Positions 8,503-16,202 of a stretch of DNA of 43,452 nt are shown here, in pieces. Where the stretch lies: positions 1 through 43,452 of the forward strand of contig CALHTM010000010.1 of NCBI GenBank assembly GCA_938039975.1, read 5' to 3'. Numbering within the stretch: position 1 is the first letter of the stretch; each line of letters starts with the position of its first letter. This DNA is from an uncultured Candidatus Saccharibacteria bacterium (lineage in GTDB: Bacteria > Patescibacteriota > Saccharimonadia > Saccharimonadales > Saccharimonadaceae). Below the pieces are notes generated by a model. That model was not told where the DNA came from. It worked only from the letters and a program-made list of their open reading frames with translations, and did no database searches. Position numbers and translations under genes: made by a program.

Positions 8503-9285
8503 TCAACGTTGGGCGGGCGACGGAGTTGGCGTCTCCGTCTCCGTCTCTGTGGCGCTACCAGCAGAGCCGAGGATCTGGTTATACTCGTCTCTCGTGACAC
8601 TAATCGTCACGAACTTTCCAGGGTTACTGGAAAGGGCCTTCTGGAAAAGGCCTGCCAGCCCCTCGTCACCTATTGTCGAGGTGACCTGGGTGTTTTTAAT
8701 AGTCGCGCAATCTCTCAGCCACCAACCCCACTGGATACTGGGGTGGCAGTCACCGAGGGTGTCCTTTGCGACATACCCCTCGGCACCTGGGAGATTAGTG
8801 AGGTTTATCACCATCGACGACATTTCGCCGTCGCCGATGATGTTAAACCTGATGACTGACAGGGGAATCTCCAGCACTTCGTGAGTGCCGTCCCCGTGCC
8901 GATAATCAACCAAAATACTGGCGCCTGCCTGCATCTTGGTATAGGCGCTAATAGAAAAAATACCGCCGCTAACGGAAGTTTCCCCTGTGGCAGAAATCGA
9001 GCGAGCGCCGATTTCCAGTGGGTACTCAGACCCGCTGGAAAACTCGTGCAGCGCCGCTGCCTCTGTGAAACTTGCTACCCTCTCTTTGTTTGAGGGCATC
9101 AATTGGTATATTGTCATATTGACGATTGCATACATCGCAATCATTATCACTAAGGTCAGAGCTATGATAGCACTGACCTTCATCTTGTTGTTGAATGCGT
9201 CATCGATCAGACATGCCAGTATACCACCGGCCATAAAGCCTGCAATCGTAGCGATTACAGCCCAAAAAAGCAGAAACAACCCCAT
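8503..9285 (-). CDS. Uncharacterised two-helix membrane protein
   Basis: About 260 residues of unknown function. Two hydrophobic helices sit at the N-terminus ('LFLLFWAVIATIAGFMAGGILACLI', quoted in part: LFWAVIATIAGFMAGGIL; and SAIIALTLVIMIAMYAIV), followed by an extracytoplasmic domain of roughly 190 residues containing two cysteines in the stretch 'DCHPSIQWGWWLRDCATI', and a Thr/Glu/Pro tail ending 'TETETETPTPSPAQR'. The reading frame extends to a TTG at 9306, but the ATG at 9285 is preferred because GGAG precedes it. It is isolated on the reverse strand with its own promoter. The paired Cys could form a disulphide if exported; that is inference. Confidence 0.7.
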   Translation of the reverse strand: MGLFLLFWAVIATIAGFMAGGILACLIDDAFNNKMKVSAIIALTLVIMIAMYAIVNMTIYQLMPSNKERVASFTEAAALHEFSSGSEYPLEIGARSISATGETSVSGGIFSISAYTKMQAGASILVDYRHGDGTHEVLEIPLSVIRFNIIGDGEMSSMVINLTNLPGAEGYVAKDTLGDCHPSIQWGWWLRDCATIKNTQVTSTIGDEGLAGLFQKALSSNPGKFVTISVTRDEYNQILGSAGSATETETETPTPSPAQR

Positions 9286-9365
9286 GAGGTGGCACGCTCC
9301 TATCAAGTAGGAATAAAAAACGGAAACGTTCTACCTCTCGCTGGTCGGAGCGAAAGATTACTATA

Positions 9366-9394
9366 ATTATATCAATAAACAATCTTGTTACCAA
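9366..9394 (-). promoter_or_regulatory. Promoter of the reverse-strand membrane protein gene
   Basis: On the reverse strand, TTGGTA (9389-9394) and TATAAT (9366-9371) with a 17-base spacer. It gives a leader of roughly 70 bases with GGAG upstream of the ATG, so this is one of the leadered genes of the first half. Confidence 0.7.
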
Positions 9395-9438
9395 GCTAAA
9401 GCATAAAGTATTGATATTATAGCGATGAAGGCGCGTGC

Positions 9439-9444
9439 TATAAT
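9439..9444 (+). promoter_or_regulatory. -10 box of murD, predicted leaderless
   Basis: Perfect TATAAT ending seven bases before the ATG at 9452, with no ribosome binding site in between. The box lies inside the upstream in-frame extension of the reading frame, which is why the later ATG is the likely true start. Confidence 0.6.
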
Positions 9445-9451
9445 AGTCGTT

Positions 9452-10828
9452 ATGAAGATTATTATCGCTGGCTACGGCGTAGAAGGTATATCAAATCTGA
9501 TATATTTCCGGCAGAAATTTCCTGACGCGGAGTTTGTGGTGGCTGATGAACGTCCGGCGGATAAACTGCCGGCTATTCCGAGTGGCGTTAGGTTGATTTC
9601 TGGCAAAAATATCTTTAGCGAGCAGCTGGGCGATGCTGATTTGGTGGTGCGAACGGCCAGCTTGCCGCCGCGTAATATCAAGACCAGCGGTAAAATTTGG
9701 TCGGCGACCAACGAGTTTTTTGACAAATGTCCAGCGCCGATTATCGGCGTAACAGGGACGAAAGGCAAGGGGACGACGTGCAGTTTGATTGCCTCGATCT
9801 TGCAGCAAGCTGGCCAGATGGTGCATTTGGTTGGTAATATCGGCGTGCCGGCGCTGGATGTCTTGCCGAAGATTAAAAAAACCGACATTGTCGTTTACGA
9901 ATTGTCTAGTTTTCAGCTGTGGGATCTAAAAAAGTCGCCGCATATTGCGGTGGTGCTGATGATTGAGCCGGATCATCTGAATGTCCATACGGATTTCGCC
10001 GACTATCTCAATGCTAAGAAAAATATTCGCTGCCACCAGTATCTTGGCGATGTTTGTTTATATCACCCGACGAATAAATATTCGCGGGAAGTGGCTGCTA
10101 TGCCATTTGACGGGCTATTAGATAGGCAAGGTCATGCAATGTGTGAATGCTGCGGAGATGATGCGCTAGATTTCGCGCAGCGCTACGCTATTCCTGACGA
10201 TGATCAAGTTTATGTTCGGGACGGTTACTTTTGCGTGCAAAATCGGCAGATTTGCAGCACTAGCCATTTGCGTTTGCCGGGTACGCACAACCTCGAGAAT
10301 GCTTGTGCGGCGATGAGCGCGGTGACGAAACTGCCAATCACCGTGACTGATGAGCAGTACGCGGCTGGATTAGAGAGTTTTACAGGATTGCCGCACCGCC
10401 TAAAATTCGTTGCCGAGAAAAACGGCGTGAAATATTACGACGATAGCATTTCGACCACGCCGGGCAGCGCCATCGCCGCGTTAAAAGCTTTCACGGAGCC
10501 AAAAATTTTGATTTTGGGCGGCTCTGACAAGGGGGCGGACTACGAGGAGTTAGCGCAGGAAATCGCAAGGCAGCAAATGCGAGCGGTGATTGTCAACGGC
10601 GCTAATGCCAGTGAAATTATCGAAATTTTGCATAAAAATGAGGCATCTTGCCGGGTTGTCCAGCTGGAGATGGCGCCGATGCCGACAGTCGTCGAAGCGG
10701 CAGCCAATCAAGCACAACCTGGCGATGTGGTGATTCTCAGCCCGGCCGCCGCTAGCTTCGATATGTTCAAGAGCTACAATGACCGCGGCGAACAGTTCGT
10801 GGCGGCGGTGGAGAAGTTAGCTGATTAG
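9452..10828 (+). CDS. murD: UDP-N-acetylmuramoylalanine--D-glutamate ligase (MurD)
   Basis: Adds D-glutamate to UDP-MurNAc-L-alanine in cytoplasmic peptidoglycan precursor synthesis. The start at 9452 puts the N-terminal Rossmann-like 'IIIAGYGVEGISN' at the very beginning, as in MurD; an earlier in-frame ATG at 9425 precedes the -10 box and is unlikely to be used. The ATP loop reads 'GVTGTKGKGTTCS', where GTNGKTT is more usual, and the Mur ligase central and C-terminal domains follow ('LPGTHNLENACAAMSAV', 'LTGLPHRLKFVAEKNGVKYYDDSISTTP' in part, and 'ILGGSDKGADYEEL'). A small Cys cluster 'CECCGD' lies in a central insertion and could bind metal. Length about 458 residues is normal. Confidence 0.9.
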   Translation: MKIIIAGYGVEGISNLIYFRQKFPDAEFVVADERPADKLPAIPSGVRLISGKNIFSEQLGDADLVVRTASLPPRNIKTSGKIWSATNEFFDKCPAPIIGVTGTKGKGTTCSLIASILQQAGQMVHLVGNIGVPALDVLPKIKKTDIVVYELSSFQLWDLKKSPHIAVVLMIEPDHLNVHTDFADYLNAKKNIRCHQYLGDVCLYHPTNKYSREVAAMPFDGLLDRQGHAMCECCGDDALDFAQRYAIPDDDQVYVRDGYFCVQNRQICSTSHLRLPGTHNLENACAAMSAVTKLPITVTDEQYAAGLESFTGLPHRLKFVAEKNGVKYYDDSISTTPGSAIAALKAFTEPKILILGGSDKGADYEELAQEIARQQMRAVIVNGANASEIIEILHKNEASCRVVQLEMAPMPTVVEAAANQAQPGDVVILSPAAASFDMFKSYNDRGEQFVAAVEKLAD

Positions 10829-10889
10829 GCAACTCGCGTTTTTGGTAGTTAGTTGTGATATTTAGCGTGATCAAAAACGGTGGAGTTGC
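10829..10889 (+). repeat. Imperfect inverted repeat after murD
   Basis: GCAACTC (10829-10835) pairs with GAGTTGC (10883-10889), and inside it GTTTTTG (10838-10844) pairs with CAAAAAC (10872-10878), leaving a 27-base loop. No T-run follows, so it may be a weak terminator or an mRNA 3' structure. It starts right after the murD stop. Confidence 0.5.
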
Positions 10890-10911
10890 TGCTTATTATG
10901 ATTAATCCTGT

Positions 10912-10917
10912 TATAAT
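10912..10917 (+). promoter_or_regulatory. -10 box of the M48 peptidase gene
   Basis: TATAAT giving a leader of about 40 bases. CGGAGGG at 10956-10962 is the ribosome binding site for the ATG at 10966, so this gene is leadered. Confidence 0.5.
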
Positions 10918-10965
10918 GTAGTAGAATAGGCGCGAGTCTTGAGATAGTATCTAATCGGAGGGTTT

Positions 10966-12057
10966 ATGGATCAACAGCCGTACCAGCAATACCAACAGTA
11001 TCAGCAGCCGCCGCAATCGCAGGCGCAAACCAAAGGCCAGCTTGCCGTAGCGCGGGCTCGCAATGCGCAAGATAATGTCGTTCTGACAATAACTATCATT
11101 ATCTTTTGTTTCTTTGCGGCTAGCTATTTTATCTATACAACATTCCAGGAAATGTCAACAGACAATGCTGGACACCACGTTGAGTTATCGCTCAGCGATG
11201 GCGTGATTGCTGTATTGCTGGCGATAGTTTTTATGATTATGGGATTGGGTATGCTGCTAGGTATTGGCATGTTTATGGTGCGTATGATGCGCCAGCAAAT
11301 GTTGGGCAATGCTTTGCAGGTTGAATATAGCGCTTACGCGTGGTTGCGCGATTGGGCCAACCAGGTATCGGCTGATTTAGAGATGCCGCAAGTCGAGATT
11401 TTCATCACCCAGAATCCAGTGATGAATGCTTATGCTTTTGGTTTTGCTAGGCCATATTCTATCGTGCTGCATTCTGGATCAATTCGCTACTTGACCAAGG
11501 ATGAACTAAAAGTGATTGTCGTACATGAGATGGCACATATCAAATACCGCCATGCTAACGCTAACGTGTATTTGATGCCGTTTTTGTCAATTCCGATTAT
11601 CAGCGTATTGGGTAGTTGGATTTCTGGATTCTGGCACCGTCGCGCCGAGCTAACCGCCGATCGTCTAGCTTTGATGTATTTGGGCGATAGCGAATTAGTC
11701 AAGAAATCGCTGATCAAGGTACATGTCGGTCCCGATGCGGCGGACAGTATGAATGAAATAGCGCGCCAGTGGATGCAGTACACAGCTGAACGCCCGATGA
11801 ATCATTTTGCGCAGACTTTTAGCGATCATCCGTTTTTGGTACGCCGGTTGAGCCAGATTGACTATTGGAAGGGTGTGGTTGAACCGCAAAATCAGCCGCA
11901 GAGCGTTGCGCCAGTTGCTGCTCAGTCTAATGTTTCTGAACCTGCTGAATCCGAACCTGCTACCGAGCCGACAACCATAGGGTCAACCTCTACCAAGAAA
12001 TCAACTCGCCGCAAATCAGATGACACCAGCCAAAATCAAGACGAGACTGCTGCCTAG
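10966..12057 (+). CDS. htpX: M48-family membrane metallopeptidase (HtpX-like)
   Basis: A membrane zinc protease related to HtpX, which degrades damaged membrane proteins. The zinc site is complete: HEMAH at residues 187-191 (ligands His187, His191; catalytic Glu188) and the third ligand Glu228 in 'HRRAELTADRLAL'. Two membrane helices precede it (about 37-57 and 76-105) and hydrophobic segments flank the site ('FLSIPIISVLGSWISGFW'). Unusual additions are a Gln/Tyr/Pro-rich N-terminus (QQYQQYQQPP) and a ~60-residue Ser/Thr/Glu/Pro tail without hydrophobic character, both probably disordered. The assignment to M48 is firm; orthology to HtpX specifically is less so. Confidence 0.85.
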   Translation: MDQQPYQQYQQYQQPPQSQAQTKGQLAVARARNAQDNVVLTITIIIFCFFAASYFIYTTFQEMSTDNAGHHVELSLSDGVIAVLLAIVFMIMGLGMLLGIGMFMVRMMRQQMLGNALQVEYSAYAWLRDWANQVSADLEMPQVEIFITQNPVMNAYAFGFARPYSIVLHSGSIRYLTKDELKVIVVHEMAHIKYRHANANVYLMPFLSIPIISVLGSWISGFWHRRAELTADRLALMYLGDSELVKKSLIKVHVGPDAADSMNEIARQWMQYTAERPMNHFAQTFSDHPFLVRRLSQIDYWKGVVEPQNQPQSVAPVAAQSNVSEPAESEPATEPTTIGSTSTKKSTRRKSDDTSQNQDETAA

Positions 12058-12062
12058 GTTCT

Positions 12063-13148
12063 ATGCAGCCGTTACGAAAACAAGCTGAAGATCTCCGCGC
12101 TCGCGTGGCTAGCGCTTGCCAGGCTTTGCATATTGACGCTCGCGCCGAAGAGCTGGCAGTGCTTGACGAGCAGCTGGCCGATTCGAACGTCTGGGCGAAT
12201 GTCGAGCGGGCGCAGATGCTGACGCGGCAGGCGGCAAACTTGCGTTCGCAAATTGAGCCGTGGCAGATTTTACGTTCGCAAATCTCGGACATTGTTGAAC
12301 TAATGGATTTAGGCGACGACTCGATGCTGGTAGAGTTTACCGAGCAGCTAGCAGCTCTCGAGGCAGAATACCAGGAGCGCCGCAAAGACTTGTTGTTCTC
12401 AGGCGAATACGATGACCGGGCGGCGATTCTCAAGTTAAGCGCTGGTGCTGGCGGTACGGATGCGCAGGATTGGGTAGAAATGCTAGAGCGAATGTATCTG
12501 CGCTGGGCTGAAAAGCATGATATGCAGACCGAGCTAGTCGAGCGTTCGACAGGCGAGGAAGCCGGCATCAAGAACGCAATTTACATTATCCGCGGTGCTT
12601 TTGCTTACGGCAAATTGCGCAGCGAGCACGGGGTGCACCGGCTGGTGCGGCTCAGTCCATTTAACGCTGATAATTTGCGGCAGACTAGCTTTGCACTGGT
12701 CGAAATCATGCCGGAAATGGACGCGTCAGGCGAGGTCGAGATCGACGACAAAGATTTGCGAATTGACATTTATCGTAGCGGCGGAAACGGTGGGCAAGGA
12801 GTCAATACAACTGATTCCGCAGTGCGCATCACTCACTTGCCGACAGGCACGGTGGTGGCGATCCAAAACGAGCGCAGCCAGCTCCAAAACAAAGAAACCG
12901 CGCTAAAAATCCTCAAAAGCCGTTTAGCGCAAATGCAGCTAGAACAACGCGCCGAAACGCTAGCTGATCTGCGGGCAGGCGAGTCGGCTAGTTGGGGCGC
13001 GCAGATTCGTAATTACGTGCTTCACCCTTACACATTAGTCAAGGATACGCGCACCAAATTTGAGACGCATAACGCCCGCGGCGTACTAGACGGCGACATT
13101 GACGGTTTTATCGAAGCATATCTCGAGCAGCAAGCAGCGACCGAGTAG
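12063..13148 (+). CDS. prfB: Peptide chain release factor 2
   Basis: Terminates translation at UGA and UAA. The codon-reading tripeptide SPF is present (about residues 198-200, 'RLSPFNAD'), which marks RF2 rather than RF1, and the catalytic GGQ loop reads 'SGGNGGQGVNTTDSAVRI' near residue 243. The frame is continuous: the autoregulatory +1 frameshift with an in-frame UGA near codon 26, found in many bacterial prfB genes, is absent. The presence of RF2, together with UGA stops in neighbouring genes, shows UGA is not reassigned as it is in some related CPR lineages. It follows the M48 gene by five bases and lacks its own ribosome binding site, suggesting coupling. Confidence 0.96.
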   Translation: MQPLRKQAEDLRARVASACQALHIDARAEELAVLDEQLADSNVWANVERAQMLTRQAANLRSQIEPWQILRSQISDIVELMDLGDDSMLVEFTEQLAALEAEYQERRKDLLFSGEYDDRAAILKLSAGAGGTDAQDWVEMLERMYLRWAEKHDMQTELVERSTGEEAGIKNAIYIIRGAFAYGKLRSEHGVHRLVRLSPFNADNLRQTSFALVEIMPEMDASGEVEIDDKDLRIDIYRSGGNGGQGVNTTDSAVRITHLPTGTVVAIQNERSQLQNKETALKILKSRLAQMQLEQRAETLADLRAGESASWGAQIRNYVLHPYTLVKDTRTKFETHNARGVLDGDIDGFIEAYLEQQAATE

Positions 13149-13176
13149 CTGGCTATCGCTATAAACTAGCTTATGC

Positions 13177-13182
13177 TACAAT
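13177..13182 (+). promoter_or_regulatory. -10 box of ftsE, predicted nearly leaderless
   Basis: TACAAT ending eight bases before ATG 13191 and five before GTG 13188, with no ribosome binding site. Transcription should begin within a few bases of the start codon. Confidence 0.5.
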
Positions 13183-13190
13183 AGGTAGTG

Positions 13191-13874
13191 ATGATTCTGT
13201 TAGATAGAGTGACTAAGGTGTACGGTAAGGGCAGCAAGCCAGCGCTTGACCGTGTTAATCTGCATGTCGAGCCGAACGAGTTTGTAATTATCGTTGGGAC
13301 GAGCGGTGCTGGCAAATCGACCTTGCTCAAATTATTGACGCGCGAAGAAAAGCCGACTAGCGGCAAGATTGTCGTTGGCGGTATTGATTACGACCAGCTC
13401 AAGGACAAGCATATCCCGTTGCTGCGCCGCAAAATTGGCGTAGTTTTTCAGGATTTTAAGTTACTACCGAACCGGACGGTATTCGAAAATGTGGCTTTTG
13501 CGCTAGAAATCGCCGGCATGACTAACCGCGAAATTAAAAATACTGTACCAAAAGTGATTGACCTGGTGGGTCTAAAGGGTAAGGAAAAGCAGTTCCCGCA
13601 CCAGTTGTCGGGCGGCGAACGCCAACGAGTAGCGATTGCCCGAGCGGTAGTGCGCCAGCCAAAGATTCTAATCGCTGACGAGCCGACGGGTAATCTCGAC
13701 CCGAAGCACAGTTGGGATATTGTTCGCCTACTCGAGAAAATCAATCGATATGGCACGACAGTTATACTTACAACACATAATGTCGAGATTGTCAATAGGT
13801 TGAAGCGCCGCGTTATCACTGTTGACCACGGCAAGATTACTAGCGATCAAGCGCAAGGGAGCTACCGGCAATGA
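13191..13874 (+). CDS. ftsE: Cell division ATP-binding protein FtsE
   Basis: ATPase of the FtsEX complex, which sits at the division septum and activates peptidoglycan hydrolases. About 227 residues with Walker A 'GTSGAGKSTLLKLL' (near 35-48), Q-loop 'VVFQDFKLL', signature 'LSGGERQRVAIARA' (near 140), Walker B 'ILIADEPTGNLD' and H-loop 'LTTHNVE'. The FtsE-typical 'FQDFKLLPNRTVFENVAFAL' region distinguishes it from LolD-type ATPases. An in-frame GTG sits just upstream at 13188; ATG 13191 is preferred from the promoter position. The TGA stop overlaps the ftsX start in an ATGA junction. Confidence 0.95.
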   Translation: MILLDRVTKVYGKGSKPALDRVNLHVEPNEFVIIVGTSGAGKSTLLKLLTREEKPTSGKIVVGGIDYDQLKDKHIPLLRRKIGVVFQDFKLLPNRTVFENVAFALEIAGMTNREIKNTVPKVIDLVGLKGKEKQFPHQLSGGERQRVAIARAVVRQPKILIADEPTGNLDPKHSWDIVRLLEKINRYGTTVILTTHNVEIVNRLKRRVITVDHGKITSDQAQGSYRQ

Positions 13875-14905
13875 GACGAGACAAAGTCAAGACAGCGGCT
13901 GCCAAAAAGAAAAGCCACCGCGAGGACAAAAAAAATACCGGTGCTCGCGCCTTGACCAGACAAAGGCGTAGCCGCCAGCGCAAATGGCTGACTTTCGTGC
14001 GAATGTGCCGCTACGGCGTCAATAATTTCACTCGTAATGCTTGGCTAACCATTGCGGCTACCGCGGTGATGACGATTACGTTACTTATTATCTTTACTAC
14101 GGTGGTGGCGCGCAATATTTTGGCAGATTCGGTAACAGAGCTGAGTAAAAAAGTTGATATGTCAATTTATCTCAAAACGGGTACTACCGAAGAGCAGGCT
14201 AAACCGATTATTGCCGATTTGCGCAAACTGCATAATGTCGAGCGCGTTGAATTCGTTTCCTCGGAAAAGGCGCGCCAACAAAGCGCCGAAGACAACAAAG
14301 CAGACCAAGATATACTAGATGCCCTCAATCAAGCTGCCAATAAAATGCCAGCAGTGATTCGCGTTAATCTAGAGAATATCAATGACACCGACAGTCTTAG
14401 TGATTTTGTCAAAACTAATAAGCCGCTCAAAAAAATTATCGATGATAAGCGCGAACCGTCGTTTGCTGGCGACCGGCGCGACGCTATCGAAAATATCGGC
14501 CGCTGGACAGATTTTGCGCAGCGGGCCGGTTTGGCAGCGAGCGTACTCTTCGTCGTAATATCTTCGTTGATTGTTTTTAATACCATTAGAATGGCAATAT
14601 TCAATCGTAAAAGCGAGATCGAGATGATGAAGCTTATCGGTGCTGACAAAAGCTTTATCCGCGGCCCGTTTTTGGTAGAAGCGATGGTGTATGGTTGTAT
14701 TGCTGCCGTTGTAGCGACCGCTATAGGGGTAGGGGTTTTCGCGACGATTTCTGGCAAATTACAGGCTTATGGAATTGCTGCTGTAGCTACATCGCACTTT
14801 CTGATAAATAATTTGCTGCTAGTCCTGCTAAGTATGATGTTGCTAGGCTCGTTGATTGGGATTATTTCCTCGACACTGGCTACTCGCCGTTATCTCAAAT
14901 TGTAG
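13871..14905 (+). CDS. ftsX: Cell division permease FtsX
   Basis: Membrane partner of FtsE that transmits ATP-driven movement to an extracellular hydrolase. The 344 residues show the FtsX layout: a cytoplasmic N-terminus, one helix (about 60-82), an extracellular domain containing 'VDMSIYLKTGTTEEQAKPI', then three C-terminal helices with the coupling segment 'IFNRKSEIEMMKLIGADKSFI' (in part) after the second. The N-terminal ~45 residues are exceptionally basic (KKKSHREDKK, RQRRSRQRK), probably a membrane- or nucleic-acid-contacting extension. It overlaps ftsE by four bases and is followed by the gene for a CHAP hydrolase, the class of enzyme FtsEX usually controls. Confidence 0.94.
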   Translation: MRRDKVKTAAAKKKSHREDKKNTGARALTRQRRSRQRKWLTFVRMCRYGVNNFTRNAWLTIAATAVMTITLLIIFTTVVARNILADSVTELSKKVDMSIYLKTGTTEEQAKPIIADLRKLHNVERVEFVSSEKARQQSAEDNKADQDILDALNQAANKMPAVIRVNLENINDTDSLSDFVKTNKPLKKIIDDKREPSFAGDRRDAIENIGRWTDFAQRAGLAASVLFVVISSLIVFNTIRMAIFNRKSEIEMMKLIGADKSFIRGPFLVEAMVYGCIAAVVATAIGVGVFATISGKLQAYGIAAVATSHFLINNLLLVLLSMMLLGSLIGIISSTLATRRYLKL

Positions 14906-14945
14906 AGTAATTTACGAAAGGGGGTGCTTATTCGACGTAGCTTTA

Positions 14946-14974
14946 TTGACAAAGCGGTAATGCTTTGTTACGCT
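14946..14974 (+). promoter_or_regulatory. Promoter of the CHAP hydrolase gene, predicted leaderless
   Basis: Perfect -35 TTGACA (14946-14951), 17-base spacer, -10 TACGCT (14969-14974), ending six bases before ATG 14981. No Shine-Dalgarno is present. This placement sets the true start at 14981 rather than at the earlier in-frame codon at 14924. Confidence 0.7.
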
Positions 14975-14980
14975 ATAGGT

Positions 14981-16138
14981 ATGAAACATAGGTCCACCAC
15001 ACCAGTTTCGTCAAGGCGGCACGTTGCGAAGTCGTCAATCGTCGCAGCAGCTGTTTTGATGAGCGCAAGTATACCGGTTGCCTTCGCGCAAAACGTGTTG
15101 GCCGACCAGTACGACGAACAGGTCAAAAAACTTCAATCAGAAGCTGATTCGTATCAGCAGCAGGCGGCGACGCTTGGCGCGCTGGCGTCAACGTTGCAAG
15201 CGCAGCTTGATGTATTAACCAAGCAAAAAAATGAAATCCAAGCGCAAATTAATACTAGCCAAGCTAAGCGCGATAAGCTTGAGAAAGATATCGCTGCTAC
15301 CGAAAAGAAAATCGAGATTAACAAAGAAGCTCTTGGCGAAATTGTTGCCGATATGTACGTTGATAGCTCAATCTCGCCGCTCGAGATGCTGGCTAGCAGC
15401 AAAAACATCGGCGATTACGTTGACAAGCAAGAATACCGCTCGTCAATGCAGGACAATCTGAGCACCAAGATCAAACAGATTAAATCGCTCAAAGCGCAGC
15501 TCGAAAAGCAGAAAAAGCAAGTCGAGAACGTACTACGCGATCAGAAGTCGCAAAAAGCCGCGCTAGCTGCCAAAGAGGCTGAACAGGCTAAACTAGTCTC
15601 GGACACTCGCGGCGAAGAATCAGCTTACAATAACCTGGTTGCCAAGCGTAACAGCGAAATCAGCAGTGTCCGCGCTCAGCAAGCTGCAGCTATGGCTGCA
15701 GCCGCTCGCTCCACAGGTTATACTAATATTGGCACAGGGTCAGCTAGCGGTGGCGGCTATCCAGCGATTTGGGCTAACGCCGAGCAAGATACGTTAGTTG
15801 ATAACTGGGGCCTCTACAACCGCGAATGCGTCAGTTATACCGCCTGGAAGGTAGCTAGTACTGGCCGCTATGTGCCGCATTTTGGCGGAGCAGGTAACGC
15901 TAACGAGTGGCCAAGCACTACGGCACGCTACGGTATCGCTAATGGTTCTACGCCAAAGGCTGGTTCGGTGGCTATATGGTACGTTGGCAAGTATGGGCAC
16001 GCTATGTATGTTGAGGCAGTTAACGGTGATGGTACGATCACCGTTAGCGATTACAACAACAACATGGATGGTCTAGGCTGGGGTCGCTATCACTACTACA
16101 CGCGTTCAAGTGCTGGGCTAACTTATATATATTTCTAG
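14981..16138 (+). CDS. Secreted coiled-coil CHAP-domain peptidoglycan hydrolase (PcsB-like)
   Basis: Predicted cell-wall amidase or endopeptidase of 385 residues. From the ATG at 14981 it has a classical signal peptide (basic start, hydrophobic 'SSIVAAAVLMSASIPVAFA', cleavage near AFA-QN). Next come about 200 residues of coiled coil rich in Gln, Lys and Glu, as in PcsB/RipC-type proteins, then a Gly/Ser linker and a CHAP domain. The catalytic Cys283 lies in 'YNRECVSYTAWK' and His340 in 'GKYGHAMYVE'. The arrangement matches hydrolases activated by FtsEX through their coiled coils, and it follows ftsX directly, although it has its own promoter. Confidence 0.9.
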   Translation: MKHRSTTPVSSRRHVAKSSIVAAAVLMSASIPVAFAQNVLADQYDEQVKKLQSEADSYQQQAATLGALASTLQAQLDVLTKQKNEIQAQINTSQAKRDKLEKDIAATEKKIEINKEALGEIVADMYVDSSISPLEMLASSKNIGDYVDKQEYRSSMQDNLSTKIKQIKSLKAQLEKQKKQVENVLRDQKSQKAALAAKEAEQAKLVSDTRGEESAYNNLVAKRNSEISSVRAQQAAAMAAAARSTGYTNIGTGSASGGGYPAIWANAEQDTLVDNWGLYNRECVSYTAWKVASTGRYVPHFGGAGNANEWPSTTARYGIANGSTPKAGSVAIWYVGKYGHAMYVEAVNGDGTITVSDYNNNMDGLGWGRYHYYTRSSAGLTYIYF

Positions 16139-16189
16139 CGAGATCAATATAATAATCAGTAAATTATAGCGTACTCAGCCAGAGTGCGC

Positions 16190-16195
16190 TATAAT
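16190..16195 (+). promoter_or_regulatory. -10 box of the CtpA-like gene, predicted leaderless
   Basis: TATAAT ending seven bases before ATG 16203. The other in-frame ATG at 16197 is only one base after the box and would lie upstream of the transcript start, so 16203 is the better start. The -35 is weak. Confidence 0.6.
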
Positions 16196-16202
16196 TATGA
16201 TT

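Noticed and set aside
8509..9310. Several forward-strand reading frames opposite the membrane protein
   Set aside because: They lack ribosome binding sites and family features and mirror the reverse-strand gene, which has its own promoter and terminator.
12063..12200. Programmed +1 frameshift in prfB
   Set aside because: The reading frame is continuous from the ATG and there is no in-frame TGA near codon 26.
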